Shown in pieces: positions 1 to 8,484 of a stretch of 64,000 nt of DNA. Both the position numbers and the translations under genes were made by a program. Source of the stretch: Sphingomonas sp. MA1305 (GTDB lineage: Bacteria; Pseudomonadota; Alphaproteobacteria; Sphingomonadales; Sphingomonadaceae); NCBI RefSeq assembly GCF_016107325.1, contig NZ_RCVT01000005.1:1-64000 (forward strand), in the 5' to 3' direction. Numbering within the stretch: the stretch's first letter is position 1; every line of letters starts with the position of its first letter. A model generated the notes under the pieces. That model saw only the letters and a program-made list of their open reading frames with translations. It was not told where the DNA came from and searched no databases.

Positions 1-1
1 G

Positions 2-163
2 TTCGCGCAGCGCGACGTCAAGCTCTCCAACAAGCTCCAGGTGACGCTGCAGATCATCAATCGCAGCATCATGCTCGAATCGACGCTGCAGAACACGATG
101 ACGCCGGGAATGGCATCCGCGCTCAACTTCTCCCGCGGGTTGAATGCCCAGGGGCTGATGTAG
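2..163 (+). CDS. traH: Conjugal transfer protein TraH, C-terminal end (partial)
   Basis: An open frame enters from the left edge and ends in TAG after 53 residues, followed 23 bases later by traG. The visible tail (FAQRDVKLSN at the start, RGLNAQGLM at the end) contains no domain that proves identity by itself. The traH call rests on position: in F-type conjugation systems traH lies directly upstream of traG, and both act in pilus assembly and mating-pair stabilisation. The 5' part of the gene is outside the window. Another transfer protein remains possible. Confidence 0.55.
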   Translation, partial: FAQRDVKLSNKLQVTLQIINRSIMLESTLQNTMTPGMASALNFSRGLNAQGLM

Positions 164-186
164 GCCGGGGCGCGGGGGAGGGGGCG

Positions 187-2991
187 ATGCTGGAAGTCTT
201 CACGGTCGGTGGCGGCGAGTATCTCGTCAACACGTTCAATGCCGTCGCGGCGTGGGCGGGGGGAGGGGGCTATCGCTCGCTCCTCCGCGTCGTGATGGTG
301 ATGGGGCTGATCTACTCGCTGCTTGTCGTCGCATTCACCCTCAACTTCCGCGCCTGGCTCAACTGGTTCCTGCAGGCGACCGCGATCTATCTCGTGCTGA
401 TGGTGCCGACGGTCGACATCAAGGTGACCGACCGGATCAATCCGAGTCTCGCGCCGGCGACCGTCGCCAACGTGCCGCTCGGGCTGGGCGTGCTGGCCAG
501 CTTCACAACGCAGGTCGGCGACTGGCTCACCCGCACCGCCGAGACCGTGTTCGTGATGCCGAGCGAGCTCAACTACTCGACCAACGGCATGGTCTACGGC
601 GCGCGGCTTTTCGATGCGACGCGCAATTTCGTCATCCGCGATGCCGAGTTCGCGACCAACCTGGAAAGGCATTTCAAGAACTGCGTGTTCGGCGACGTGA
701 TGCTGTACCGCAAGTCGCTGACCGACCTCGCCAAGGCGCCGGACCTGTGGGCGGCGATCGGGCCGGGTTCGGAGGCGCGCTCGCAGGAATGGCTGGAGCG
801 GCAGGGCGACGGCACCGTCACCAGCAACATCGTCACCTGCCGGCAGGCCTATGGTGCGCTCAACGCGCAGTGGGCGACCATGATCGAGGCCAATACGCCG
901 CTCTGGGCGAAGGAAGTCTATCCCAAGCTCAGCAACGACGTCGCCGCCGCCAAGCTCCGCCACGACGTTCCGATCATCAATGCTGCCTTCACCTCGTCCG
1001 GGTCCGACTACACCGGGGTCATGCGCCAGAATACCGCGATCAACGCCTTCATGCAGGCGCGCAACTCGATGGCGGGCGGCACCGGCGCGGCTGCGATCGA
1101 CACGTTCGCGCAAACCCGGGCGGACATCCAGGCGCGCAATACCTACAATTCGATCGCGCAGCAGGCGATGGCCTGGGTGCCGATCCTGAACATCGTCCTG
1201 ACCGTCGTCTTCTTCGCGATGTTTCCGGTGATCTTCCCGCTGTTCCTCATGCCGCAGACTGGGCTCGGCACGCTGAAGGGCTACGCGATCGGCTTCTTCT
1301 ACCTCGCCGCGTGGGGACCCCTCTACGTCATCCTCCACATGATCTGCATGACGAGGGCCGAGGCGGCCGCCGCCGGGGTGGCGGGAGGCGGGGTGACGCT
1401 CGGCAGCTACGCCGGGATCGGTGCGGTAAACGGTGAGACCGCGACGATCGCCGGTTTCATGCTGATGAGCATCCCTTTCCTCGCGGCCGGTCTCGCCAAG
1501 GGCGCGATGTCGATCGCCGGTCAGGCGACGTCGATGCTCGCGCCTGCGCAGAATGCCGCCGAGGCCGCCGCGCTCGAGCAGACCACCGGCAACTACTCCT
1601 ACGGCAATGTCAGCTGGGCCAACGCCACCTCGAACATGCGGCAGGCCAACCAGTGGACCACGGCGGCGGCCTATATGGGCGGTGCCGCGAGCGTCGGGTG
1701 GCGGCAGGACAACGGTGCCACCATCACCGGCTATGGCGACGGTCAGGAGGTGTTTGACACCGGCGGCGCGATCTCACGCCTGTCATTCACCCCGACGATG
1801 TCGACGGGCGCGGTTGCGGAGTGGCGACAGATGGCGAGCGAGGCGCATCGCCAGTCGCAGGCTTACGAGAACGCCGCGCAGGAGATGCTGACCTGGACCA
1901 AGACGGATCGAAGCGCCTATGGGACGTCGAGCGAGCGCTCGGCCGGTTGGGACACCAGCACCGGCCGATCGGCGAATACCTCGATAGAACAGTTCGACCG
2001 CTCATCGGGCAGCAGCTCGCAGGGTCTGGAGGATCGCTCGTCCACGGGTCAGAGCCTGCGTGTTTCGAGCGGCACGTCACGTGACGCGCTCACCACTGAT
2101 CAGGTGAGCGGGCAGCTGAGCGCAGGCATTGGCGGGGCCGGCGGCGCGAAGGGCGGGGGAGGGCGGCTGGCCAGCATCCTGCCAGGCGGCGGTATTGGTA
2201 TCAGCAAGAGTGGCACGCAGCAGCGCCTCTTGCGACACGGAACCGACGATGCCCGGAGTTCCGACAGCTCGAGCACAGCGACGACCGGCGTGCGCGACGA
2301 GCATTCGAACGGAAGCGGCGCATCGACGTCCGAAGGCACTTACGATCGGGCCGGCAGCTTCAGCCGAGCCTCGTCCGCATCGAGTTCGTCCCTTTCGCAC
2401 GAGCAGGCGCTCGCGCGCGCGAAATCATTTACCGAGACCGCGCGCAAGCTCGAGGAACTTTCGCAACAGCTAACCCGGGACGCCAGCTTCGCCGAAACTC
2501 ACGGCATGCAGCTCAGCGAGAACATGAGCCAGGAGCTCACACAATGGTACCGTGGCCAACAGGTCTCGAACCCTGGGCTCGATGCGCCGGAGCTCTGGGC
2601 CACCAACCTGACCGATCAACAGCGCGCCGTTCGCCAGGAGATGATCTCGCGCTGGATGCGCGACAAGGAACTTGGCTTGCGCGAGGAGATCGGCAGCGCT
2701 CTGCGCGAACCGGCGCTCGTCAGCGTCGCACGTCCGGCCACAACGGATGCCGCGGACGTCCGGGCTTCCTACCACCCGCAGGATACCGCCGCGGTGCCGC
2801 ACTCTCCGTCCGTCGGAGATCCCGATCGAGCGGCAGCTCTGATCGAGGCGGGTCGAACACGCCTCGATAGCGACCGCTTAGCAGCCGAGGGTTCGCGTTC
2901 GACCCATGTCGGCGCCTCGGTCGATATTCAGGGGGAAGTCCATCGAGCCCAGGACCGTGGGTTCTTCCTGGACCCGAAACTCCGCGAATGA
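187..2991 (+). CDS. traG: Conjugal transfer mating-pair stabilisation protein TraG
   Basis: This 934-residue protein fits the TraG family of F-type type IV secretion, an inner-membrane protein with a large periplasmic tail used for mating-pair stabilisation. Hydrophobic segments lie near residues 36-60, 60-80, 335-380 and 425-445. They are followed by a long Ser/Thr/Gly-rich, low-complexity region (about 550-740) and a Gln/Glu-rich helical tail (about 740-830), the usual TraG order. The ATG is preceded by the GC-rich sequence GGGGGAGGGGGCG, which supplies a ribosome site. It follows the presumed traH tail. No relaxase, coupling protein or oriT is visible, so only the right end of the transfer region is here. 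Confidence 0.85.
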   Translation: MLEVFTVGGGEYLVNTFNAVAAWAGGGGYRSLLRVVMVMGLIYSLLVVAFTLNFRAWLNWFLQATAIYLVLMVPTVDIKVTDRINPSLAPATVANVPLGLGVLASFTTQVGDWLTRTAETVFVMPSELNYSTNGMVYGARLFDATRNFVIRDAEFATNLERHFKNCVFGDVMLYRKSLTDLAKAPDLWAAIGPGSEARSQEWLERQGDGTVTSNIVTCRQAYGALNAQWATMIEANTPLWAKEVYPKLSNDVAAAKLRHDVPIINAAFTSSGSDYTGVMRQNTAINAFMQARNSMAGGTGAAAIDTFAQTRADIQARNTYNSIAQQAMAWVPILNIVLTVVFFAMFPVIFPLFLMPQTGLGTLKGYAIGFFYLAAWGPLYVILHMICMTRAEAAAAGVAGGGVTLGSYAGIGAVNGETATIAGFMLMSIPFLAAGLAKGAMSIAGQATSMLAPAQNAAEAAALEQTTGNYSYGNVSWANATSNMRQANQWTTAAAYMGGAASVGWRQDNGATITGYGDGQEVFDTGGAISRLSFTPTMSTGAVAEWRQMASEAHRQSQAYENAAQEMLTWTKTDRSAYGTSSERSAGWDTSTGRSANTSIEQFDRSSGSSSQGLEDRSSTGQSLRVSSGTSRDALTTDQVSGQLSAGIGGAGGAKGGGGRLASILPGGGIGISKSGTQQRLLRHGTDDARSSDSSSTATTGVRDEHSNGSGASTSEGTYDRAGSFSRASSASSSSLSHEQALARAKSFTETARKLEELSQQLTRDASFAETHGMQLSENMSQELTQWYRGQQVSNPGLDAPELWATNLTDQQRAVRQEMISRWMRDKELGLREEIGSALREPALVSVARPATTDAADVRASYHPQDTAAVPHSPSVGDPDRAAALIEAGRTRLDSDRLAAEGSRSTHVGASVDIQGEVHRAQDRGFFLDPKLRE

Positions 2992-2995
2992 GCTT

Positions 2996-3178
2996 TCAGA
3001 TCGCGAAGGACGCGTAGACACCGAGCGCGATCACCACCCCCAGACCGAGGATACGACCAATCAGCACGCCGCGGGTGACCGGCGCGTCGGACGGTTCCTC
3101 GATCGGGATCTGCTTCATCAGCACGATCGGGCCGCCAGGGAGGTGGCGCGTCTGGATGTATGTTTCGATGTCCAGCAT
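2996..3178 (-). CDS. Small single-pass membrane protein, unknown function
   Basis: A 60-residue protein begins MLDIETYIQT and has one hydrophobic segment at its C-terminus (about residues 38-58, GVLIGRILGLGVVIALGVYA). A TTG codon 21 bases upstream extends the frame, but the ATG at 3178 has a GGAG Shine-Dalgarno sequence 8-9 bases before it and is preferred. It is convergent with traG, with four bases between the two stop codons. I do not recognise the family. A tail-anchored inner-membrane protein is what the sequence shows. Confidence 0.55.
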   Translation of the reverse strand: MLDIETYIQTRHLPGGPIVLMKQIPIEEPSDAPVTRGVLIGRILGLGVVIALGVYASFAI

Positions 3179-3264
3179 GTTGCTTCTCCGACCTCGCAAA
3201 AATTACCAAAAAGGCACCTTCTGAGCAAGAGTGACTGACGAGCATTTCCACCACTAGAGTGAGA

Positions 3265-4200
3265 TCAAAGCCGGGGTGCGAGCTCCCGAATTTTCGTGAG
3301 AACATCATCGAAGGGGGGCTGTCCACGGTAGTAGAGAGCCTGCGTTCGCGTGTATGCCGTTTCAAAACGCTGCCGTGTTTCGGTGTCATCGAGCAGGAAC
3401 GCGGCATTCTCAGCGATCACCTTATTGTCTGCCGAAGGAAAACGAGCTTCTTTATGAGTCTCGTACTCGGGTGTGCCGATGAATTGCTGCACACTCTCAT
3501 CATCTAGCAGGCAGTAGACGTCGTAATAATGACGCAGAAAGTTTGCCGGCATGCTGCCATCGTTGAGGTGCTTGCGAAACTTCGTCGAGATCGTCTGGAG
3601 CTTCTCGACCAAGGTGTAGCCCGGCTCGTAACAATGCACGTCGACCGCGCGATTATCGACCAAACCTTCAAGCCTTTCCCGAACAGCTCTATCATACGCC
3701 CACGAGCTGATCGTCCGCGGACGGTTGGGCGCGACCTGGTCGAACCCAGCCTCGAGCAAAATGCCGGACTTCACGCCTTCAGGGAGAGGATTGCCGCTCG
3801 GGTAATGAAGGCGAATGCCGGCGCTTCGCATCCGCACGTCGTCGAACGCGGTGTCACGATCGGCGCCGTCAAACCCGGCGATAGTCAGCCGATCGGGAAG
3901 GCCGTCGTAAAAGGCTTTCCGTGCTTCGATCTGCGGCAGCTTGTTCTGATTCTTGCCGATGGGCAGCTCGCCCTCGGGATGGATCAGGATATCGATGTCC
4001 TCGGAGAATCGGTGAATGATCCCGTATCCCTTGGACAGCGAGGTGCCGCCCTTAAGCTCGTACCTGAAGCCGAGCTGTTGCAAGCCCCACAGGCCGTGCA
4101 TGATCCAATAGTCCTTCTCGACCAGTCCCGGGTCGATCGCCTCATCGCGCCCGACGACCGCCAGCAGATCGGCAAAGTCCCCGCGCTCGTGGAGCAGCAT
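3265..4200 (-). CDS. abiEii: AbiEii/AbiGii-type nucleotidyltransferase toxin
   Basis: This 311-residue protein matches the AbiEii toxin family (type IV abortive infection), a nucleotidyltransferase that arrests growth during phage infection. It has the core GGTSLSK motif at residues 51-57 followed by SEDIDILI (about 66-73), which supplies the paired acidic metal ligands of the DNA polymerase beta fold. The motif EKDYW near residue 28 is also typical. It lies 17 bases downstream of its presumed antitoxin (4218-4796) on the same strand, the usual antitoxin-toxin order. Length and motifs look intact. Confidence 0.9.
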   Translation of the reverse strand: MLLHERGDFADLLAVVGRDEAIDPGLVEKDYWIMHGLWGLQQLGFRYELKGGTSLSKGYGIIHRFSEDIDILIHPEGELPIGKNQNKLPQIEARKAFYDGLPDRLTIAGFDGADRDTAFDDVRMRSAGIRLHYPSGNPLPEGVKSGILLEAGFDQVAPNRPRTISSWAYDRAVRERLEGLVDNRAVDVHCYEPGYTLVEKLQTISTKFRKHLNDGSMPANFLRHYYDVYCLLDDESVQQFIGTPEYETHKEARFPSADNKVIAENAAFLLDDTETRQRFETAYTRTQALYYRGQPPFDDVLTKIRELAPRL

Positions 4201-4217
4201 GCCGCAGCTTGCCGCGG

Positions 4218-4796
4218 TCAGGCGAGCTGAAGCACAGGCGCGAGCAGGCGCTCGGCCCGAGCCGACCCGAAGTCCTTCACCGCGCGCGCCAATTTGCTCT
4301 TGTCCATCTCTTTGGCTCGGTCGAGCGCGCGGGGAAGCACGGCCGCCTTGTCTTCCGGCAGGCGGTCGAGATTGTGGAGCAGGTCAACCAAAAGGACCTC
4401 TTTGGACAGACGCTTCGGCACCGAGGAGCGCATGCGGAAGTCGAAGGTACGGCCGTCCAGCTTGAAGCGGCCATGCCGCTTGTGGTTGTAGACGACGGGT
4501 TCGTTGTGGAGCTGGGTGGTTCCGACACCGAGCCCGTTGAAGGCGTTTGGCGTCACCATGAGGAAGCGGTCATCGCCCAGGAAGGACGCAACGAGCTTCT
4601 CGGGCTTGGCCGGCGCCGATCCGAACCGGGTCTTTCGGGGTACCATATAGAGCCCGGCCGACACCTTCTCCAACCGTCCTTCATCGAGGAGCTGCCGAAG
4701 ATGGCGATCGACAGCCGTCGACCATCGCGCAAGGTCCTTGCGGCGGTAGACCTGCCCAGGGCGCAGGTGGCGCTTGAGTTCGGCTAAGCCCGACAT
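4218..4796 (-). CDS. abiEi: AbiEi-type antitoxin / transcriptional repressor
   Basis: The protein of 192 residues has an N-terminal winged-helix region (VYRRKDLARWS, then a recognition-type helix about residues 20-40) and the long C-terminal domain of AbiEi/DUF6088 antitoxins. These proteins neutralise AbiEii and repress their own operon. The frame stays open up to 4901, but I chose the ATG at 4796: GGAG sits 8 bases before it, and a promoter-like TTGCAA-N17-TATCTT lies at 4816-4844, inside the longer frame. Translation from 4901 would need a different promoter. The toxin gene follows after 17 bases. Confidence 0.82.
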   Translation of the reverse strand: MSGLAELKRHLRPGQVYRRKDLARWSTAVDRHLRQLLDEGRLEKVSAGLYMVPRKTRFGSAPAKPEKLVASFLGDDRFLMVTPNAFNGLGVGTTQLHNEPVVYNHKRHGRFKLDGRTFDFRMRSSVPKRLSKEVLLVDLLHNLDRLPEDKAAVLPRALDRAKEMDKSKLARAVKDFGSARAERLLAPVLQLA

Positions 4797-4815
4797 GTTA
4801 ACATCTCCGACTCTG

Positions 4816-4844
4816 AAGATATGGCGCGAGAGCCGCTTTTGCAA
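4816..4844 (-). promoter_or_regulatory. Candidate abiE promoter with overlapping imperfect palindrome
   Basis: On the minus strand TTGCAA (4839-4844) and TATCTT (4816-4821) are 17 bases apart. Immediately downstream (about 4803-4820) is ATCTTCAGAGTCGGAGAT, an imperfect inverted repeat that could be the AbiEi operator. The arrangement supports the start codon at 4796. Confidence 0.5.
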
Positions 4845-5001
4845 TAATTCTAATTGAGGATTCATGCGGACCATCAGTGCTGCTCCCTGCGTATCGACCA
4901 AGCCTGTCGGCCTGGGAGGGTTCTGGGGAGGGGGCGCGCTTGAATACCGCGGCGTCGCACGGGCAAAACCGACCGCTATGAACAGCTACGTGTGGCGGCG
5001 A

Positions 5002-6453
5002 TCACATGAAAAGGCGGTAGGGGTAGACGCTTCGCGGCAGATCCGGGACGTTCGCGATGGTTCGCGCGAGCCGCTGCGAATATCGGATGCTGACGGGCAC
5101 CGGATCATAAAGCGCGTCGTTGTTCCAATCCATTTTTGTCAGCGCCAGCGCCTCATGGGCAGTGAGTTCGAGCGGACCGCTGCCAGCATGGCGAATCAAT
5201 TGTAGCGGCCGGGGAATACTTTTCTTCCCCTGGTAATAGTCCCCTTTTGTCGACACATCGGGGGCATTGCCAGCAACCCATACCAATGCGGAATTGCCCG
5301 AGCGGATGACCATTGTCCCGCGCGGCACGGGGAACCCCGACGCCTTGGTCGGTGGACGATCCATCCCAGATTTGATGAGCCAGACGCCACGCCAGCGGGA
5401 TGCAGAACTCACCTCAACGCATTCGATCTCAGGCACGCCGGCGAGCGCGTCGAACGCTCCCTCGATTTCGCTATCCTTGAACGCCGTAGTTTTATGGATG
5501 ACCATGCGCCTTGGCAGATTACCAGCGTTTCGTCCTTGATAGAGCGCGAGGCTACGGGCGAGAACCGCCCGCATGTCGTCGCGACTGAGAAATGGGTTCC
5601 TGCGTGCTTCGTAGACATCAGCTACGGGATCCTGAGCTTCAAACGCCACGAACTGCATACCGCCGCCGTCCATATCGAAGACCTGGGAGCAGCAGGTAAT
5701 ATAGTGCGCGTCTCGTTGATCTCCTCGAAGGGCGTAAGCCAGTCCGATATAAGCCGTGTCATCGGGAACGCCCTTCAGCGGCGCCAGCTTCCACGGAGTC
5801 CCTGCCGCCTTAACGTACAGGGCGGTCGCCAGCCTCCATGCCAGTGAGGCTTTGTGGGCAAAGGTGAAAACGCGGTCATTCAAAACCTGCGTCGGGATAT
5901 TGTACCTTGCGCCCAGCGCCTTCAGGACGTCGTGGGCATCGAAAAACTTGCTGCGGGTGGCAGCATTCCAACTATCCGGAAAATGGACCAGCACAACGTC
6001 AAACTCGTTTCGGACAGCATCGAGCCGACGCAGCGCGGTCTCCATTGCCAGATAAAGCTTCTGCTGTGGACCGCCATCACCCGGCAGCTGATCAAGCTCG
6101 TCGGGCCATTTGATGTGGGCGCTAGCTGCCGCCGGGTCGAGGGCAACATGGAAGAGTCGCTCGAACCCGGGATACTCAGGGACATATTCAGTGCGATCGG
6201 AAGGCCGGTGCATGTTGCGCAGCAGACGCATCAGGTCGCCTCGGCGTATGAAGGCACTTCGCGGCCCGACAGTCGCGATGCGGATGCGAGAGGTGAAGTT
6301 CCCGAAAGAGTCTTTCGAGTAGGGCCCGTAATTCGCTAAACCTCTGAGCGGGTGAACGTCGACCTGGGTGCTGTCCGATGGCGAAAAGGATAAATCCGGC
6401 TCGTCGAGAAGGCTGAACGGCGGGAGCTTTGCTAACGTCGCAGGACCAGCCAT
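5002..6453 (-). CDS. Short prokaryotic Argonaute (MID-PIWI, catalytically inactive)
   Basis: At 483 residues this is the size of short pAgo proteins, which contain only MID and PIWI domains. The MID region shows HFPDSWN, then a conserved FDAHDVLKALGARYNIPTQV segment (guide 5'-end pocket, about residues 165-190). The PIWI region shows IGLAYALRG in place of the catalytic IGxD strand, then VIHKTTAFKDSE (about 315-327), typical of short pAgos. I see no complete DEDX tetrad, so it should bind guide and target without slicing. Its ATG overlaps the stop of the SIR2-APAZ gene by one base (TAATG). Together the two proteins form the SPARSA-type system, in which target DNA recognition triggers NAD+ depletion. 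Confidence 0.9.
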   Translation of the reverse strand: MAGPATLAKLPPFSLLDEPDLSFSPSDSTQVDVHPLRGLANYGPYSKDSFGNFTSRIRIATVGPRSAFIRRGDLMRLLRNMHRPSDRTEYVPEYPGFERLFHVALDPAAASAHIKWPDELDQLPGDGGPQQKLYLAMETALRRLDAVRNEFDVVLVHFPDSWNAATRSKFFDAHDVLKALGARYNIPTQVLNDRVFTFAHKASLAWRLATALYVKAAGTPWKLAPLKGVPDDTAYIGLAYALRGDQRDAHYITCCSQVFDMDGGGMQFVAFEAQDPVADVYEARRNPFLSRDDMRAVLARSLALYQGRNAGNLPRRMVIHKTTAFKDSEIEGAFDALAGVPEIECVEVSSASRWRGVWLIKSGMDRPPTKASGFPVPRGTMVIRSGNSALVWVAGNAPDVSTKGDYYQGKKSIPRPLQLIRHAGSGPLELTAHEALALTKMDWNNDALYDPVPVSIRYSQRLARTIANVPDLPRSVYPYRLFM

Positions 6454-8321
6454 TATCTACTCCTATCAAAGTAGACGTGGTGGTGGCCGGGCCGGCTCCA
6501 GCCGGTAACGGACGCTAGATTGAAAGTAGCATCGACGCCGGTGCCGTCATCCAAATCGAAGGCGCGTCGCGGCGAACCGCTTGGTCCAGTCAGAAGATGC
6601 GCCCAAGCGCCGATGATGCGAGCCCACGTGCTGTTATAGCGCTGCGCCCATCTTTCACGACGCCAGTCGCCCGCCGGATCGCCGCCGCGGTCGTTGCGTC
6701 CGCTGAGCGGATCGTACTCGTCCTCGCTGCTCGATCGGTCCTCTGACCCAGCAGGAGGTCTTTCTCTCATCGGTAGCTCGACGAAGGTATAGGGCTCGAA
6801 ACCGCACCACCACCGACCATCGATTTGATCAAGTTTAAGCGATATTCCTTCTTGAAAGGGGAACATGAGTTTTGGCACGGTTCCCGTGAGAGTGGTGCCG
6901 TAGGCATCTTTGAGGGCACGTAGAGAGCTTTCCCGACGAGCGGTCTGATCCGGACGCTCATCGGCGCGAGGCGGTGCGACAATGATTGAGTGTCCAGATC
7001 GTCGAAGGCGCGGGATGAGGGGGCGTCGGCGCGCTAAGGCCCGCACAAGCGTGTCGTACACCAGGCCAGCCGCCCAGCTCTCTCGGGCCGGATCCAATTC
7101 AATTGTGCCTGCAAGCGTGGCGCCGAGTTGGGCCAGTGCATTGAGAATATCTTGATCGCGGCCGAATACCGCTAGCTCTCGACCCATGGCGGCTGCGGTC
7201 GCGCGCACGCCAGCCGACTTAAACAACCCGCGGACCTCCGGCGACGTCGTTGCTTGAGTAAGCCGTACTCGCCTTGCGACAAGTGGCATAGCCTCGATAA
7301 GCAGCGCGGAATAGCGAAGGACAGGGAATCGTCGGGCTTCGGCGCTGGGCGGTTGGACCGGCACCAAGCGCGGCGCCGGCCGCCCAACCATAGCGTAGTC
7401 GTAAAGCGGCTGGGGCAGGTCTATCGCTTTTGTTAGTGCCGCAGCCAACTCGTCGAACGTAGCGCACTCGACCACAGCAACGTCCACGCCAACCTCGACG
7501 GCACGGGTTAGGAGTTCAACGACTTTAGGCAACAGGTGTTCAGCGGACGACGCAACCCAGTAAAGGCCGCTTGGGAAAGGCGACGGTGATTTTAGAACAG
7601 CGTTTAGCACTTCGAGGATTGACGCATCCCGACCACTGTAACCGATGAACACCATCCCGAACCGCTTACCGGCTTCTTCGAGTACATGGCGCATACGCGC
7701 GTCCTGTTGCTCCAGCTCGGAGCCGGTGTTCTTTATAGCGATGGATTGATAGTCGCCATGCAACTTCGCGATGAGCGGCCAGTCCGACTCGTTAACGGAT
7801 CGCATTGCACGATCGGCCGAGTCGATCGCAGCGACCGTTGCGCGATGTTGCTCGGCAGGAGGTAAAACTGCGTTGGCCGACGTAGCCGCTTCTTCTGCGA
7901 GCGGATCAAAGTTCGTCGTGAAAATGCAGTCAACCTGGCCGGCGGCAATTAGACTGCCGAGCACTTTATGGCCGAAACAGGGTGTGCCCTTGGAGATAGC
8001 GTCGTCAATATACTGCCGGCGGTGGCGTGGCTGCGGGTAGATCGCCTCAAAGGCGGCCGCATATTCTGAAGGGTCGCCGTCGGGCGGAAGAAGCGAAGAG
8101 GTGCGAAAGAACGAGCTGATCCGTTCGATCCACACCGGGTCTCCGGTATCGATCTCTCGCTTTGATAGATTGTTTTCCCGGCAGAAGATCTGCGCCTTGA
8201 AATCCGTTATCATCGCGTATCCCGTCGGGATGCCGGATGCAGCGGAAGCGCCTGCCCCCAAGAACCACGAAATCAGCTGCGGCCGGAGTGCGAAGGCGGT
8301 CGCGAACTGCGCAGCGGACAT
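6453..8321 (-). CDS. SIR2-APAZ effector of a short-Argonaute defence system
   Basis: This 622-residue protein has an N-terminal SIR2-like NADase domain: nucleotide-binding GAGASAASGIP (22-32), TTNFD with the catalytic Asn near residue 137, and KLHGD with the catalytic His near 188. The C-terminal half (about 320-622) fits the APAZ domain that replaces the N and PAZ modules and pairs with short pAgo. SIR2-APAZ/short-Ago complexes degrade NAD+ when the Argonaute recognises invading plasmid or phage DNA. It is the first gene of a two-gene operon, fused to the Argonaute by a one-base overlap. No strong Shine-Dalgarno precedes the ATG at 8321, so the start could be a little off. Confidence 0.9.
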   Translation of the reverse strand: MSAAQFATAFALRPQLISWFLGAGASAASGIPTGYAMITDFKAQIFCRENNLSKREIDTGDPVWIERISSFFRTSSLLPPDGDPSEYAAAFEAIYPQPRHRRQYIDDAISKGTPCFGHKVLGSLIAAGQVDCIFTTNFDPLAEEAATSANAVLPPAEQHRATVAAIDSADRAMRSVNESDWPLIAKLHGDYQSIAIKNTGSELEQQDARMRHVLEEAGKRFGMVFIGYSGRDASILEVLNAVLKSPSPFPSGLYWVASSAEHLLPKVVELLTRAVEVGVDVAVVECATFDELAAALTKAIDLPQPLYDYAMVGRPAPRLVPVQPPSAEARRFPVLRYSALLIEAMPLVARRVRLTQATTSPEVRGLFKSAGVRATAAAMGRELAVFGRDQDILNALAQLGATLAGTIELDPARESWAAGLVYDTLVRALARRRPLIPRLRRSGHSIIVAPPRADERPDQTARRESSLRALKDAYGTTLTGTVPKLMFPFQEGISLKLDQIDGRWWCGFEPYTFVELPMRERPPAGSEDRSSSEDEYDPLSGRNDRGGDPAGDWRRERWAQRYNSTWARIIGAWAHLLTGPSGSPRRAFDLDDGTGVDATFNLASVTGWSRPGHHHVYFDRSR

Positions 8322-8484
8322 GGTTGGGAGGGAACTGATGATCGTCGTCCTTCAGTTGTCCGTGTTGTGACGAGAGTTTAGCCAACCTTCATAGAAATAG
8401 CAGTGCTAAAGCCTCCCCGCGACGCAAGCCCTACGCGGACGGCCAAGGGGGGAAGCGGAGGCGCGCGAACGCCGGTCTCAAACA

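Noticed and set aside
1-3000. oriT, relaxase or coupling protein near traG
   Set aside because: No relaxase motif or inverted-repeat/nick-like region was found; only the traH-traG end is present.
5002-6453. Argonaute as an active DNA-slicing nuclease
   Set aside because: The PIWI strand that should carry the first catalytic Asp reads IGLAYAL, and the protein has the short-pAgo size; the effector is the SIR2 partner.
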